From Pseudomonadota bacterium (GTDB taxonomy: Bacteria > Desulfobacterota > Desulfobulbia > Desulfobulbales > JAGXFP01), in contig JAHJIQ010000058.1 of assembly GCA_018823285.1 (NCBI GenBank), positions 1-62,824 of the forward strand: 62,824 bases of DNA, in the 5' to 3' direction. Every line of letters starts with the position of its first letter. Within the stretch, counting starts at the first letter, position 1. The notes beneath the pieces were generated by a model that did no database searches, was not told the origin of the DNA, and worked only from the letters and a program-made list of their open reading frames with translations. The position numbers were made by a program, and so were the translations under genes. This document shows, piece by piece, positions 17,737-26,651 of this stretch.

Positions 17737-19092
17737 TTATTCTTTTCCGCCCTTCCCGATCTTTTCAAAGAACTTCTTTGTCAGCGAAAGGAGCAGCCTT
17801 GTCAAACTTCTTTTCCGCAAGACAAACTCCGCCTGCATATCCTCGACATCCCTGCCGATCCCTTCCTTGAACGATGACGACTTCATGATGGCCAGCACCT
17901 GGGACGGGTAGACACTGCGATGCCCGGTCATCAGAAAGCTCGTCACACAGGCCACGGCCGCATACGGAGCGACCTTGGGGCCGAAAAGCTCTACCGCCAG
18001 GATGCTTGCCGCGATCGGTGTGTTGGCCGCCCCGGCCAGAAGACTCACCATCCCGATCGCTGCAAAGGTTGCAGGATCGAGTCCGAGGATGTGTCCGTAA
18101 AAACTGCCTGCCGCGGCGCCGATAAAAAACACCGGGGTGACAATCCCCCCGCTCCCGCCGAAAGAGAGGGTGATTCCGGTGAAAAGCATCTTGATCAGAA
18201 AATCCCACCAGTTCGCCACCTGGCCCTTCAACAGGCCTTCAATCGTCTCAAGACCCAATCCGAGATAGCGGGTCGAGACAGCCAGAGTGAGAAGGACCAG
18301 GACAACTCCTCCGAGAAACCCCTTCACCGGCGCCTGGAAAGGGATCTTTTCCTCCACCTGCTTCAGATAGGTCATGATCTCGATCAGAAACAGGGAGCAG
18401 ATCCCAAAAAAAATGCCGCTGAAAACAACCTTGAAAAAGAAAAGTTCGGAGAAGGCGGGGATAAATGGAATTTCATGATAGAAATATGATGCGCCGAGGT
18501 ATGAAGAGATCTGATAGGCGGTCACCCCGGCAATAAAAGAGGGCAGGAGGATTTCATACATGATGCCGCCGACGAACAGAACCTCAATCCCGAAAATCGC
18601 CCCGGCGATGGGGGTGCCGAATACCGAGGCAAAACCGGCGCTGATCCCGCAAATCACAAGTTTTTTCCGGTCGGCCGGACTGAATTTTAAAGAGGTCGCA
18701 AAGACAGAGGCAAGCCCCCCTCCTATCTGGGCGCAGGGTCCTTCCTTACCGGCAGCCCCCCCACTGGCCAGCGTGATGATCGTGGTCAACAGTTTGACCG
18801 GCACCACCGCCGCTTTGATCCTGGAACTGTGTTTGTGGACGGCTTCGATCACCTTCTCGGTCCCGTGCCCTGAAGCCTCGGGAGCCAACCTGGTGATCCA
18901 GGCGCTCAGGAAAAGGGCAACCGGCAGGAACAGAAAATAATGTTCGTACCGTCCGGAAAAGGTAGTCGCCTGATTGAGAAGGAAAAGAAAGACGGTTGTG
19001 GAGAGCCCCACCATGACGCCGACAATGGAGGAGAGAACAAACCATTTGAAGATACTGATGAACAGGACAGTCTCTTCGGTAATTCTTCGCAT
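17737..19092 (-). CDS. ClC family chloride channel/transporter
   Basis: This is a polytopic inner-membrane protein of 451 aa. ClC signatures are present: ASGHGTEKV in place of GSGIPE, GKEGPCAQIG containing the gating glutamate, FGTPIAGAIFGIE, and GGSGGIVTPVFFIGAAAGSFYGH. The last helix ends near residue 400, without CBS domains. It may exchange chloride (or fluoride) for protons; the selectivity cannot be assigned. ATG 19092 gives a normal N-terminus; TTG 19098 is two codons upstream. The gene is single. Confidence 0.9.
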   Translation of the reverse strand: MRRITEETVLFISIFKWFVLSSIVGVMVGLSTTVFLFLLNQATTFSGRYEHYFLFLPVALFLSAWITRLAPEASGHGTEKVIEAVHKHSSRIKAAVVPVKLLTTIITLASGGAAGKEGPCAQIGGGLASVFATSLKFSPADRKKLVICGISAGFASVFGTPIAGAIFGIEVLFVGGIMYEILLPSFIAGVTAYQISSYLGASYFYHEIPFIPAFSELFFFKVVFSGIFFGICSLFLIEIMTYLKQVEEKIPFQAPVKGFLGGVVLVLLTLAVSTRYLGLGLETIEGLLKGQVANWWDFLIKMLFTGITLSFGGSGGIVTPVFFIGAAAGSFYGHILGLDPATFAAIGMVSLLAGAANTPIAASILAVELFGPKVAPYAAVACVTSFLMTGHRSVYPSQVLAIMKSSSFKEGIGRDVEDMQAEFVLRKRSLTRLLLSLTKKFFEKIGKGGKE

Positions 19093-19374
19093 GCACAAAT
19101 CCCCGCGGCAAGAGAGCGCCGCTCAGCTCTTCCTCCTGACAGCATCCAGTGTAACACAAGATCCGAAAAAGCAAACCCCTCTTTTAAGGCACATCGGGAG
19201 GTCTTGGAGAAATCCTCTCCTTCACCTCTGAAGCTTGCGGGAATCATGAATGGGGATTATCATCGGCAGGAACAATTGATGACGCGCTCCGGACAAAAGA
19301 GAGGTCCGCATGAAATTACAACCTGATGGGGCAGGTTTCACATTGCACGTCCCAAAAAAACAGCACGAACAGAT

Positions 19375-20166
19375 ATGGCCGCCAGAGAAATAATTGAGAC
19401 CATCAAGGCAACCCGGGACCGGCTTGTCTTCCTGAAGGACATGGGCATAAAAGACCTGCCCCTGACCCCGGAGCTGAAAAACTTTCTGGCCGACAAACCC
19501 CCTGCACCTGAAAAAACCATTCAGCCAGCACCTGTCATCGACAACCGAAGGGTATCGACCGGAAATACTTCCGCCATGGCCACGCTGATGAACAGGGATG
19601 CAAACCCGGTTCTTGAAGAAATCTATGCCGATCTGGCGGAATGTACCCGATGTCCACTCCACCTGAAGCGGAGAGGGATCATTCCCGGCCAGGGAGAAAA
19701 AACCGCCCGCCTCCTGATCATTGAAGACCAGCCCTCCGAAAATGAAGAAGCTGCGGGGGTCTGCGTTGCCGGCGCGGCGGGAGAGCTGTTGGACAAAATG
19801 CTGAAAGCCATTCATCTCGACCGGAGTGATGTCTATATCACCTCAATCGTCAAATGCCGGCCGGAAAATGACCGGCTGCCCACCATTGATGAAATCAACA
19901 CCTGCCTGCCATTTCTCGCGAGACAGGTCGCCGCGGTCAACCCGGCGGTCATCTTCGCCCTCGGCCCCCTCGCCGCAAGAACCTTAACCGGCAACAATCA
20001 GCCCCTCTTCAGGATCAGGGGGAAATTCCACGACTTCCATGGCACCTCTCTGATGGCCTCTTTTCACCCAACTTTTCTGCTGAAGAATGAGGAGATGAAG
20101 AAGGCCAGCTGGATCGACCTGCAGCTGGTTCAGAAGAAACTTGCCGAGAACAGCCCAGCCCGGTAG
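19375..20166 (+). CDS. Family 4 uracil-DNA glycosylase homologue with altered catalytic motif
   Basis: The C-terminal 190 residues match 4Fe-4S type uracil-DNA glycosylases: ECTRCPLHLKR (two cluster cysteines), VKCRPE (third), NTCLPF (fourth), ALGPLAARTL and SFHPTFLL. The N-terminal 90 residues are a variable linker rich in Pro. The motif that normally reads GEAPG...ED (uracil and catalytic region) is instead IEDQPSENEEAAG, and RxxGRPFVG is VCVAGAAGELL. The cluster is therefore intact while the active-site loop is not canonical. It may bind DNA without the usual excision or have a different base specificity. Confidence 0.8.
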   Translation: MAAREIIETIKATRDRLVFLKDMGIKDLPLTPELKNFLADKPPAPEKTIQPAPVIDNRRVSTGNTSAMATLMNRDANPVLEEIYADLAECTRCPLHLKRRGIIPGQGEKTARLLIIEDQPSENEEAAGVCVAGAAGELLDKMLKAIHLDRSDVYITSIVKCRPENDRLPTIDEINTCLPFLARQVAAVNPAVIFALGPLAARTLTGNNQPLFRIRGKFHDFHGTSLMASFHPTFLLKNEEMKKASWIDLQLVQKKLAENSPAR

Positions 20167-20583
20167 CGAAAACTTTCCCCTTCCCGGAATACAACCCACG
20201 TCGACTCATGCTGTAGGAATCCGCCTACACAGGGTAGTCGTTTTCCTACAAAAAAAGATAAAATATCGACACAAATTCAACAACTTATCCTATTGACAAG
20301 ATCGCGTTTTACTACTACATTATGCGCATCAACACCTTATCTCTCTTGTTGTTTCGATCCGGATGGCTCCAGGATCGAAAATGGAAGCATCAGGGGGCTG
20401 GCAGCCGGAAATCATAAAAAAAATCACGGATACCCGCCCGTGACTTTCTGCCGCCACCCCCTGACAGCTTTTGTAACCGAATGCGCCGCAAAAAATCGCA
20501 ACCCCGCCAGACCATCTCCAACACATTCCGCTTACATGGTGAATTCAAATTGCATGTAGATAAGACCCCGGCCGAGGTCTCAG
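20167..20583. other. Intergenic region with promoter-like and structured elements
   Basis: A promoter-like pair TTGACA-17-TACATT lies at 20294-20322 on the + strand. Downstream, a CAGGGGGCTGG segment near 20390 is complementary in part to a CCACCCCCTG segment near 20456, so a structured transcript is imaginable. No coding sequence with credible start and composition was found. The right end (about 20567-20583) holds a hairpin for the epmA stop side. Confidence 0.35.
20294..20322 (+). promoter_or_regulatory. Possible sigma-70 promoter
   Basis: TTGACA (20294) is followed after 17 bp by TACATT. No gene follows on this strand, so it could be silent or drive a small RNA. Confidence 0.3.
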
Positions 20584-21465
20584 TCAGAGCTCCTCAGGAG
20601 TAAAGGAAACAACTTCGTCTATACTTCCCGATCCGGTCAGGACCATCACCAGACGATCAAGACCAAGGGCGATACCTGCAGCCTCGGGCATCCGGGAGAG
20701 TTCTTCAATAAAGTTCCCGGGAAATGGCCCGGGCTTCCGCCCTGAAGCCTGGATCAACTCACGATCCCGTGAAAAGCGCTGATGCTGCTCTTCCCGATCA
20801 GTCAGTTCGGAAAATCCGTTGGCAATCTCGATACCATCGATATAGAGCTCAAATCTTTCCGCAACCTCGGGATTGTCTTTACGCAGACGAGCAAGCGAGG
20901 CCTGTGAGGCAGGATAATCATACAGAAAAACCGGGCCTCCGGCAGCCAGCGCGGGTTCGATCTCTTCGACCAGCGACTCTTCAAACATATCGGTGGCCAG
21001 GGCCTCATCCACTGAAATGCGACAATATTGCCGGAATGCCTCGGCAACCGTGATCCTCGGCCAGGGATCCCCCCAGTCTTTGACAATTGCCGGATCAAAG
21101 TCGGCGGCAACAAAACGAACCATCTCTTCACATTCGGTCATCAGCGAAGAGTACTCAGCTCCCGCTCTGTACCATTCGAGCATGGTGAATTCAGAAAGAT
21201 GCAATCGCCCCCGCTCACCCTTCCGGAAACAGGGACAGATCTGGAAAACCCTTTCTGCTCCGGCGGAGAGCAGTCTTTTCATGCAGAGTTCGGGGGAGGT
21301 CTGGAGAAATTGCCCTTCCGAGGTCAGGGGTTCAATCCATGGCTCCGGGGCAATTGCTGGAAGCCGGACCGGCGTCTGTACTTCAAGATATTCGCGGGAG
21401 ATAAAAAAAGAACGGACTGCCTGGATAATGGCAGCCCGTTCGCGGAGTTTTTCAAGATCGACCAT
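20584..21465 (-). CDS. epmA: EF-P lysine ligase EpmA (GenX/PoxA)
   Basis: This class II lysyl-tRNA synthetase paralogue attaches beta-lysine to EF-P. It lacks the anticodon-binding domain (293 aa). Class II motifs are present: RSFFISREYLEVQTP (motif 1), SPELCMKRLLSAG and FRKGERGRLHLSEFTMLEWY (motif 2), and GIALGLDRLVMVL (motif 3). It lies 24 bp downstream of efp on the same strand, matching the usual pairing. EpmB (the lysine aminomutase) is not in the window. ATG 21465 is chosen. Confidence 0.93.
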   Translation of the reverse strand: MVDLEKLRERAAIIQAVRSFFISREYLEVQTPVRLPAIAPEPWIEPLTSEGQFLQTSPELCMKRLLSAGAERVFQICPCFRKGERGRLHLSEFTMLEWYRAGAEYSSLMTECEEMVRFVAADFDPAIVKDWGDPWPRITVAEAFRQYCRISVDEALATDMFEESLVEEIEPALAAGGPVFLYDYPASQASLARLRKDNPEVAERFELYIDGIEIANGFSELTDREEQHQRFSRDRELIQASGRKPGPFPGNFIEELSRMPEAAGIALGLDRLVMVLTGSGSIDEVVSFTPEEL

Positions 21466-21489
21466 GAGAGTCAACCGGGACCGGAATCG

Positions 21490-22053
21490 TTATTCCTTCA
21501 CCCGGGTGATATATTCGCCGGTCCGGGTGTCGATCTGGATCTTCGCACCTTCTTCAATAAAAGGAGGGACCTGCAACACATAACCGGTTTCGACCGTCAC
21601 CGGTTTGGTATCGCTACCACTGGTATCACCCTTGACCCACGGGTCCGCCTTGGTCACGACCAGGTTGACGAAGATCGGCAACGTGATATCAATCGGCAGA
21701 TCATTGAAGAAAAGAACCGAAACTTCCATATTATCGATCAGATAATTGACATTGTCACCGATCTGCTCCCGGGACAGCATCAGCTGCTCATATGACTTGT
21801 TGTCCATGAAATGGAACTCATCCCCCTGCGAGTAGAGAAACTGGACCGGCCGGTCACTCAGGGGGGCCGGTTCAAATTTATCATTGGACCGGAAAGTGCG
21901 ATCGGTTGAATTCCCGTTGATCAGATTCCGCAACCGGCATTTGTAAAGAGCCTGTCCCTTGCCGGGCTTGGAGAAATCAAATTTGGTGATGATATAAGGG
22001 TCTCCGTCCATCATTAATTTCAAACCTTTTCTGAGATCCGAGGCACTGTACAT
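21490..22053 (-). CDS. efp: Translation elongation factor P
   Basis: EF-P relieves ribosome stalling at polyproline. Length is 187 aa with the KOW-like domain I and two OB domains. The tip loop KPGKGQA carries Lys32, the residue modified by EpmA in organisms that have this ligase. The C-terminal OB signature (QIDTRTGEYITRV) is intact. It has its own promoter-like sequence upstream (22105-22133) and is co-oriented with epmA. Confidence 0.95.
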   Translation of the reverse strand: MYSASDLRKGLKLMMDGDPYIITKFDFSKPGKGQALYKCRLRNLINGNSTDRTFRSNDKFEPAPLSDRPVQFLYSQGDEFHFMDNKSYEQLMLSREQIGDNVNYLIDNMEVSVLFFNDLPIDITLPIFVNLVVTKADPWVKGDTSGSDTKPVTVETGYVLQVPPFIEEGAKIQIDTRTGEYITRVKE

Positions 22054-22104
22054 TATTCCCGCTCCGTAGTTATTGTATTGTTCCGCTGTAAAAAATCGAA
22101 CTGC

Positions 22105-22133
22105 TTAATACACCGGACCGCCGTATTTGACAA
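22105..22133 (-). promoter_or_regulatory. Promoter-like sequence of efp
   Basis: On the - strand TTGTCA (22128-22133) is separated by 17 bp from TATTAA (22105-22110), about 50 bp before the efp start. Confidence 0.5.
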
Positions 22134-22226
22134 GTTATAAGCCACCGGGAAAATCAATTTTTCGGGCTATAATCGAGCATCCCTGTTAAAATTCTCCGGC
22201 ATCGCAAATCAACCGAAGTCTTGATG

Positions 22227-22282
22227 ATTGAAGCTCCCCGCGACAGATCGCGAACAGCGTGGGACTTCGAGCTACGGGGAAT
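22227..22282 (+). repeat. Repeat family B copy with inverted end
   Basis: ATTGAAGCTCCCCGCGACAG followed by ATCGCGAAC is the longest family B copy. Its AGCTCCCCG is mirrored by GAGCTACGGGGA near 22269-22280, so the element can fold as a hairpin. Confidence 0.55.
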
Positions 22283-22372
22283 ACATTTCGCTTTACCTGT
22301 TCAATGTCTGTTACCGATCAATGAACCTTTCCGAACAATTTATGATGACAACAATCTCCGGGAATAACGATT

Positions 22373-23623
22373 ATGCTGAACGGTGAAAACCGGGTGGCCA
22401 TTACCGGTCTCGGGATCATCTCCTGCCTGGGTCTGAACAGGGAAGAAGTCAGCGAATCCCTGGCCCTGGGCCGCTGCGGGATTGAACTGCTCTCCGAGCG
22501 GAAGGATCTTGGCTTCCAGAGCGGCCTGAGCGGAGTGATCCACGGATTCGACAGCCGGAAAATTCTTGACCGTAAAAAAAGAAAATCGATGCCCGAATTT
22601 GCCCTCTGGGCCTGGGATGCCATTGACCAGGCGATGCACCAGGCGGGCCTTGACCGCGACGCCCTCCATGGCGACCCTCTCACCGGGATGATTTTCGGCA
22701 ATGACTCATCGGCCGTAACCCCGGTGGAACAGGTGCAGGTTCTGAAGGAGGCGGGTGAGACCAGAAGTATCGGCAGCGGCCACATCTTTCGCCTCCTGAA
22801 CAGCACCATCACTCTGAATATCAGCACCCTGCTCGGCCTGCATGGGCATGTCTGGACGGTCAGCGGCGCCTGTGCCAGCGGCGCCATGGCCATCGGTCAG
22901 GGTGCGGAGCTGATTGCCGCCGGCCGGCAGAAAAGAATGATCTGCGGCGGCGCCCAGGAGATTTCCTGGCAATCCATGTGCAGTTTCGACACCCTCGGCG
23001 CCTTTTCCCGCCGGGAAGATGATCCGGCCTCGGCCTCCCGCCCCTTTGATCTGGACCGCGACGGACTGGTCCCGGGAGGAGGTGCTGCGGCAGTCATCCT
23101 CGAATCATATCCGGAAGCGGAAAGACGCGGCGCACAGATCCTGGGCGAAGTCCTCGGGTACGGCAACACCAGCGACGGACACCATATCGTGGTCCCGAGC
23201 GGTGAAGGTCTTGAACGGGCGATGTCCCGGGCGATCAGTGACGCAGGGCTTTCTCCTGCCGAGATAGACCTGGTCCTGGCCCACGCCACCTCCACCCCGG
23301 CAGGGGATAAAGTCGAAGGCCAGGCCCTGGAAAAAATATTCATCACCGATGCCACCACCGAAGGCCCGCTGATCACCGCTCCCAAGGCGCTTACCGGTCA
23401 CGAATTCTGGATGGCCGGAGCGTCCCAGGTTGTTTACGGACTGCTGATGGCACAGGGTGGTTTTGTTGCCGGAAACCGCAATCTGGAAAGACCTGATCCG
23501 GCTGTTAAGTCCTTGCGTTTGCCAAGGGAAAAAGTATATAATGAAACCCGTTTTCTTTTATGCAATGCTGCCGGTTTTGGGGGCACCAACGCCTGTCTGG
23601 TGATCCGGAACAACCCAGGCTGA
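22373..23623 (+). CDS. FabB/FabF-type beta-ketoacyl-ACP synthase
   Basis: This condensing enzyme elongates acyl-ACP chains. The Cys-His-His triad is intact: Cys167 in SGACASGA, His304 in LAHATSTPAGD, and His343 in KALTGHEFWMAGASQ. The last block, with the FabB-like lysine, resembles KAS I/FabB more than FabF, although the replacement of SLGAAG by EFWMAG is unusual and may alter the pocket. It is the first gene of the left arm and probably acts with the ACP at 26388. The next gene starts 39 bp downstream. Confidence 0.88.
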   Translation: MLNGENRVAITGLGIISCLGLNREEVSESLALGRCGIELLSERKDLGFQSGLSGVIHGFDSRKILDRKKRKSMPEFALWAWDAIDQAMHQAGLDRDALHGDPLTGMIFGNDSSAVTPVEQVQVLKEAGETRSIGSGHIFRLLNSTITLNISTLLGLHGHVWTVSGACASGAMAIGQGAELIAAGRQKRMICGGAQEISWQSMCSFDTLGAFSRREDDPASASRPFDLDRDGLVPGGGAAAVILESYPEAERRGAQILGEVLGYGNTSDGHHIVVPSGEGLERAMSRAISDAGLSPAEIDLVLAHATSTPAGDKVEGQALEKIFITDATTEGPLITAPKALTGHEFWMAGASQVVYGLLMAQGGFVAGNRNLERPDPAVKSLRLPREKVYNETRFLLCNAAGFGGTNACLVIRNNPG

Positions 23624-23662
23624 TATCTCCCCGGAACAGGGGGTTTTTCACGAGGTTTTTAT

Positions 23663-25168
23663 TTGCCCCAGAGTAAGTTTGATGCTGTCGTGATCGGCAG
23701 CGGAATCAGTGGCCTGACCACCGCCGCCTTGCTGGCAAAAAACGGCCGCCGGGTTGCGATATTGGAGAAAGACAGGAAACCCGGCGGAGCCTTGAGAAGA
23801 TTCAGCCGCTCCGGGATCCCCTTTGATATCGGATTTCATTATACCGGCGGACTGGCTCGGAATCAGATACTGAGAATTCTCTGGGAACATATCGGGATCT
23901 GGGACAACCTGACCGCCACCCCCCTGCACCCCGATGGATACGATCTTTTCAAGTTTGCAAACAGTGATACAACCGTCAGGGCATACTACTCGTACGAGCT
24001 CCTGACTGAAGAGTTGTGCCGGGTTTTCCCGACTGAGTCAGTTGGGATCAGGAAGTATCTCCAGACAGTACGGGATATCTGCCATAAAAACCCCTTCTAT
24101 AATCCCGACGTCCCTCTGGTCCCGTTCCTTCGCGACTTCTTCGGTTCGGGTGACAGCTCGCTGACTGCCGCGGTTTCCGCAATGGTCAGAAACCCGGAAC
24201 TGCAGGCGGTGTTTTCCGCCCCTGCCTGTCTGCACGGAGTGCCGCCCCATAAAGTCGGGATCGCCATGCATGCCTCGGTGGCCCACGGCTATTATTCAGG
24301 AGCCTGGGGCATCCAGGGTGGCGGACAGGCGATCGCAAACGCCTTTATCGGGCAACTGCAGCAGGCGGGAGTTGAAATTATCACCGGCTGCCCGGCAGAA
24401 CAGATTACCGTATCCGACGGTCGGGTCAGCGGGGTAAAGTGCAACAAGCTTGAAATTTCGGCCGAAAACGTTATATATACCGGCCACCCGGCCGCTTTCC
24501 CGGATCTGGTCGCCGAGGGGGCTTTCCGACCGGCCTATTGCAGTCGCCTGCGGGACCTTGAAGACACCATGTCGGTCTTCATCGTTTTCGGGATGCTCGA
24601 CAATCCGGGACTGGTTCCAAATCTCGACCGGGGAAACATGTACATGCTGAATCCCGGTTTTAACCTCATGGAAAGCCATGGGGAGGGAACAACCCTCCTG
24701 ATGACCGCCCCGGGCAGACGGGACGACCCCCAGGGAAAAAACGGGGCGGCCGCAAAAGGTGTCATCCTGATGCAACCTTCCCTTATGGAAGAGGCCGCAG
24801 TTTACGGAGATGGCTTCAAGTCGAGAAAAGCGGGATATTCCGAATGGAAGGAGAGCCTTTCTCGGAAGATGATTGAAAAGGCGACGGAATCCTTTGGCGA
24901 AGGGTGCTCCACCATCAAGGTGCTGGCAACCGGCTCCCCCCTGACCTTCAGTGATGAACTCGGCTCTCCGGCAGGTGGGGTGTACGGGGTCCAGCACAAT
25001 ATGCACCAGTTCGTCGCCCGGGCCAGAACAAGGATCGGGGGGCTGTTTCTGAGCGGTCAGGGTTCGCTGATGACCGGCGTCCTCGGGGCATCCCTGGCCG
25101 GACTGGTCACCGCCGGGGAAATAATGGGTCTTGAAGAAACCTGGAACAGGGTCAGGAATTGTCAGTGA
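23663..25168 (+). CDS. CrtI/RetSat-like FAD-dependent oxidoreductase
   Basis: A flavoprotein of the phytoene desaturase/carotenoid isomerase/retinol saturase superfamily. The dinucleotide motif is VVIGSGISGLTTAALLAKNG, followed by ILEKDRKPGG. The segment FDIGFHYTGGL resembles the FDxGIHY block of retinol saturases and prolycopene isomerases. The C-terminal FAD block is present (GGLFLSGQGSLMTGVLGASL). Known relatives saturate, desaturate or isomerise conjugated polyenes, so the substrate here may be the polyene acyl chain made by the locus. TTG 23663 is preceded by a GAGG site. It overlaps the next gene by 4 nt (GTGA). Confidence 0.8.
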   Translation: MPQSKFDAVVIGSGISGLTTAALLAKNGRRVAILEKDRKPGGALRRFSRSGIPFDIGFHYTGGLARNQILRILWEHIGIWDNLTATPLHPDGYDLFKFANSDTTVRAYYSYELLTEELCRVFPTESVGIRKYLQTVRDICHKNPFYNPDVPLVPFLRDFFGSGDSSLTAAVSAMVRNPELQAVFSAPACLHGVPPHKVGIAMHASVAHGYYSGAWGIQGGGQAIANAFIGQLQQAGVEIITGCPAEQITVSDGRVSGVKCNKLEISAENVIYTGHPAAFPDLVAEGAFRPAYCSRLRDLEDTMSVFIVFGMLDNPGLVPNLDRGNMYMLNPGFNLMESHGEGTTLLMTAPGRRDDPQGKNGAAAKGVILMQPSLMEEAAVYGDGFKSRKAGYSEWKESLSRKMIEKATESFGEGCSTIKVLATGSPLTFSDELGSPAGGVYGVQHNMHQFVARARTRIGGLFLSGQGSLMTGVLGASLAGLVTAGEIMGLEETWNRVRNCQ

Positions 25169-26391
25169 ACAGAGTCGTCATAACCGGCCGCGGAGCCGTT
25201 TCACCTTTTGGGGTCGGGGTCGGCAGGCTGGCTGAAAATGTCTGGCAGGGCAAGTCCGGCATCCGGTTTATGGCCGACTGGCAGAAGGTCGGGGGGATGC
25301 TCTCCTATCTTGCCGCTCCGGTCCCGGAAATCGACGCCCGGGAGTACCTGTCCAGAAACTTGAGGCGGACCATGGGATCCATGGCAATCCATGCCGCTAT
25401 CGCCTCCAGGGAAGCGGCCGACGATGCCGGCCTGGACGATAAGATTCTCGCTTCCGGCCGGGTCGGGACGGTCATTGGGTCGACCACCGGCAGCCCGGAA
25501 GCGTATGAGAAGTTTTACCGGACCTACCTGCGCGAAGAATCGGTTGCCGAAATAAAGTCGGGATTTTTCTTCAAGGTCATGAGCCACAGCTGTGCGGCCA
25601 ATGTCTGCCTCGCGCTCGGCATTACCGGCGAGCAATGGGCGCCGTCAAGCGCCTGCACTTCTTCGGCCCAGGCCCTGGGCCTCGGGTACCTGCTGATCAA
25701 GTCCGGCAGACAGGATGCGGTGTTATGCGGCGGGGCCGACGAGGTCCACCACACGGTGACCATGGTCTTTGATGTGCTGAAAGCCGCCTCGCGAAAAAAC
25801 GACGCCCCTCGGATCACCCCGGCGCCATTTGATGCCGAACGTGACGGAGTTGTCTGCGGCGGCGGCAGCGGGATTCTGGTGCTCGAGAGCCTGCATTCGG
25901 CCCGGGCCAGAGGCGCCCGGATCTATGCGGAACTGCTTGGTTTCGGCCATGTCAATGACTCCGCCCACATCGCCAATCCCCAGGAGGAGGCGATGTCCGC
26001 ATCAATGAAAGCGGCCCTTGCTGACGGAGGGGTGGAGGCAGGCGAGATCGACTACGTGAATGCCCATGCCACCGGGACCCTGCAGGGCGATGTGACGGAG
26101 GCAAAAGCCATCGGCAGGGTTGTCGGCCCCCATGTGCCGGTCAGTTCCTGCAAGGGACATATCGGCCACACCCTGGGTGCGGCGGGGAGCCTGGAAAGCA
26201 TCCTGGCCCTTGAAATGATGGAGAGGCAGGAACTGATCCCGACGTTAAACCTCACCGTCCCGGACCCTGAATGCAGCTGCGTAGATCTGCTGATGAAAAA
26301 AAGATCACAACCCGTTAATACTATATTGAAAAACAATTTTGCTCTGGGCGGTGTCAATACCGCCCTGATTTTTCGGAGGTGGCAGGAATGA
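25165..26391 (+). CDS. FabF-type beta-ketoacyl-ACP synthase
   Basis: KAS II-like condensing enzyme with the complete catalytic set: Cys in SSACTSSAQALG (about residue 164), His in NAHATGTLQGD, and Lys and His in CKGHIGHTLGAAG. Length (408 aa) is typical. The GTG start at 25165 overlaps the flavoprotein stop by four bases; TTG 25159 is an alternative. The stop codon overlaps the ATG of the ACP gene (ATGA), so the synthase and its carrier are translationally coupled. Confidence 0.9.
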   Translation: MNRVVITGRGAVSPFGVGVGRLAENVWQGKSGIRFMADWQKVGGMLSYLAAPVPEIDAREYLSRNLRRTMGSMAIHAAIASREAADDAGLDDKILASGRVGTVIGSTTGSPEAYEKFYRTYLREESVAEIKSGFFFKVMSHSCAANVCLALGITGEQWAPSSACTSSAQALGLGYLLIKSGRQDAVLCGGADEVHHTVTMVFDVLKAASRKNDAPRITPAPFDAERDGVVCGGGSGILVLESLHSARARGARIYAELLGFGHVNDSAHIANPQEEAMSASMKAALADGGVEAGEIDYVNAHATGTLQGDVTEAKAIGRVVGPHVPVSSCKGHIGHTLGAAGSLESILALEMMERQELIPTLNLTVPDPECSCVDLLMKKRSQPVNTILKNNFALGGVNTALIFRRWQE

Positions 26392-26651
26392 ATCAGGACG
26401 ACAGTATCCGCCGGCAGGTGATCGAGGTCATTGCCGAGGAGTTCGAGCTGGACCCGGCGCAGCTGACTCCGGAGGCAACCCTCTACGACGACCTTGGTCT
26501 CGACAGCCTGGATGCGGTCGACCTGGTCGTAGCCCTGGAAAAATCCTTCGGCGTCAAACTTGCCAATGAAGAGGCGATAAAATCCGTCAGAACCATGGGC
26601 GACCTTTTTACCCTGATCAGCAGCCTGAAACCTTCCGCCCAAGAGAGTTGA
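26388..26651 (+). CDS. Acyl carrier protein
   Basis: This 87-aa four-helix ACP carries the phosphopantetheine serine in LGLDSLDAVDLVV. It begins with ATG 26388, within the ATGA overlap, after a GGAGG site. It is distinct from the two other ACPs of the locus (33690 and 50053). Acyl chains bound here are probably handled by the adjacent ketosynthase and PlsC-like acyltransferase. Confidence 0.92.
   Translation: MNQDDSIRRQVIEVIAEEFELDPAQLTPEATLYDDLGLDSLDAVDLVVALEKSFGVKLANEEAIKSVRTMGDLFTLISSLKPSAQES

Larger units (their letters stand above)
22054..22372. other. Divergent intergenic region between efp and the lipid locus
   Basis: This holds the efp promoter-like sequence, the repeat family B copy at 22227-22282, and presumably the promoter of the left arm of the lipid locus, for which no consensus pair stands out. 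No gene is seen. Confidence 0.4.
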
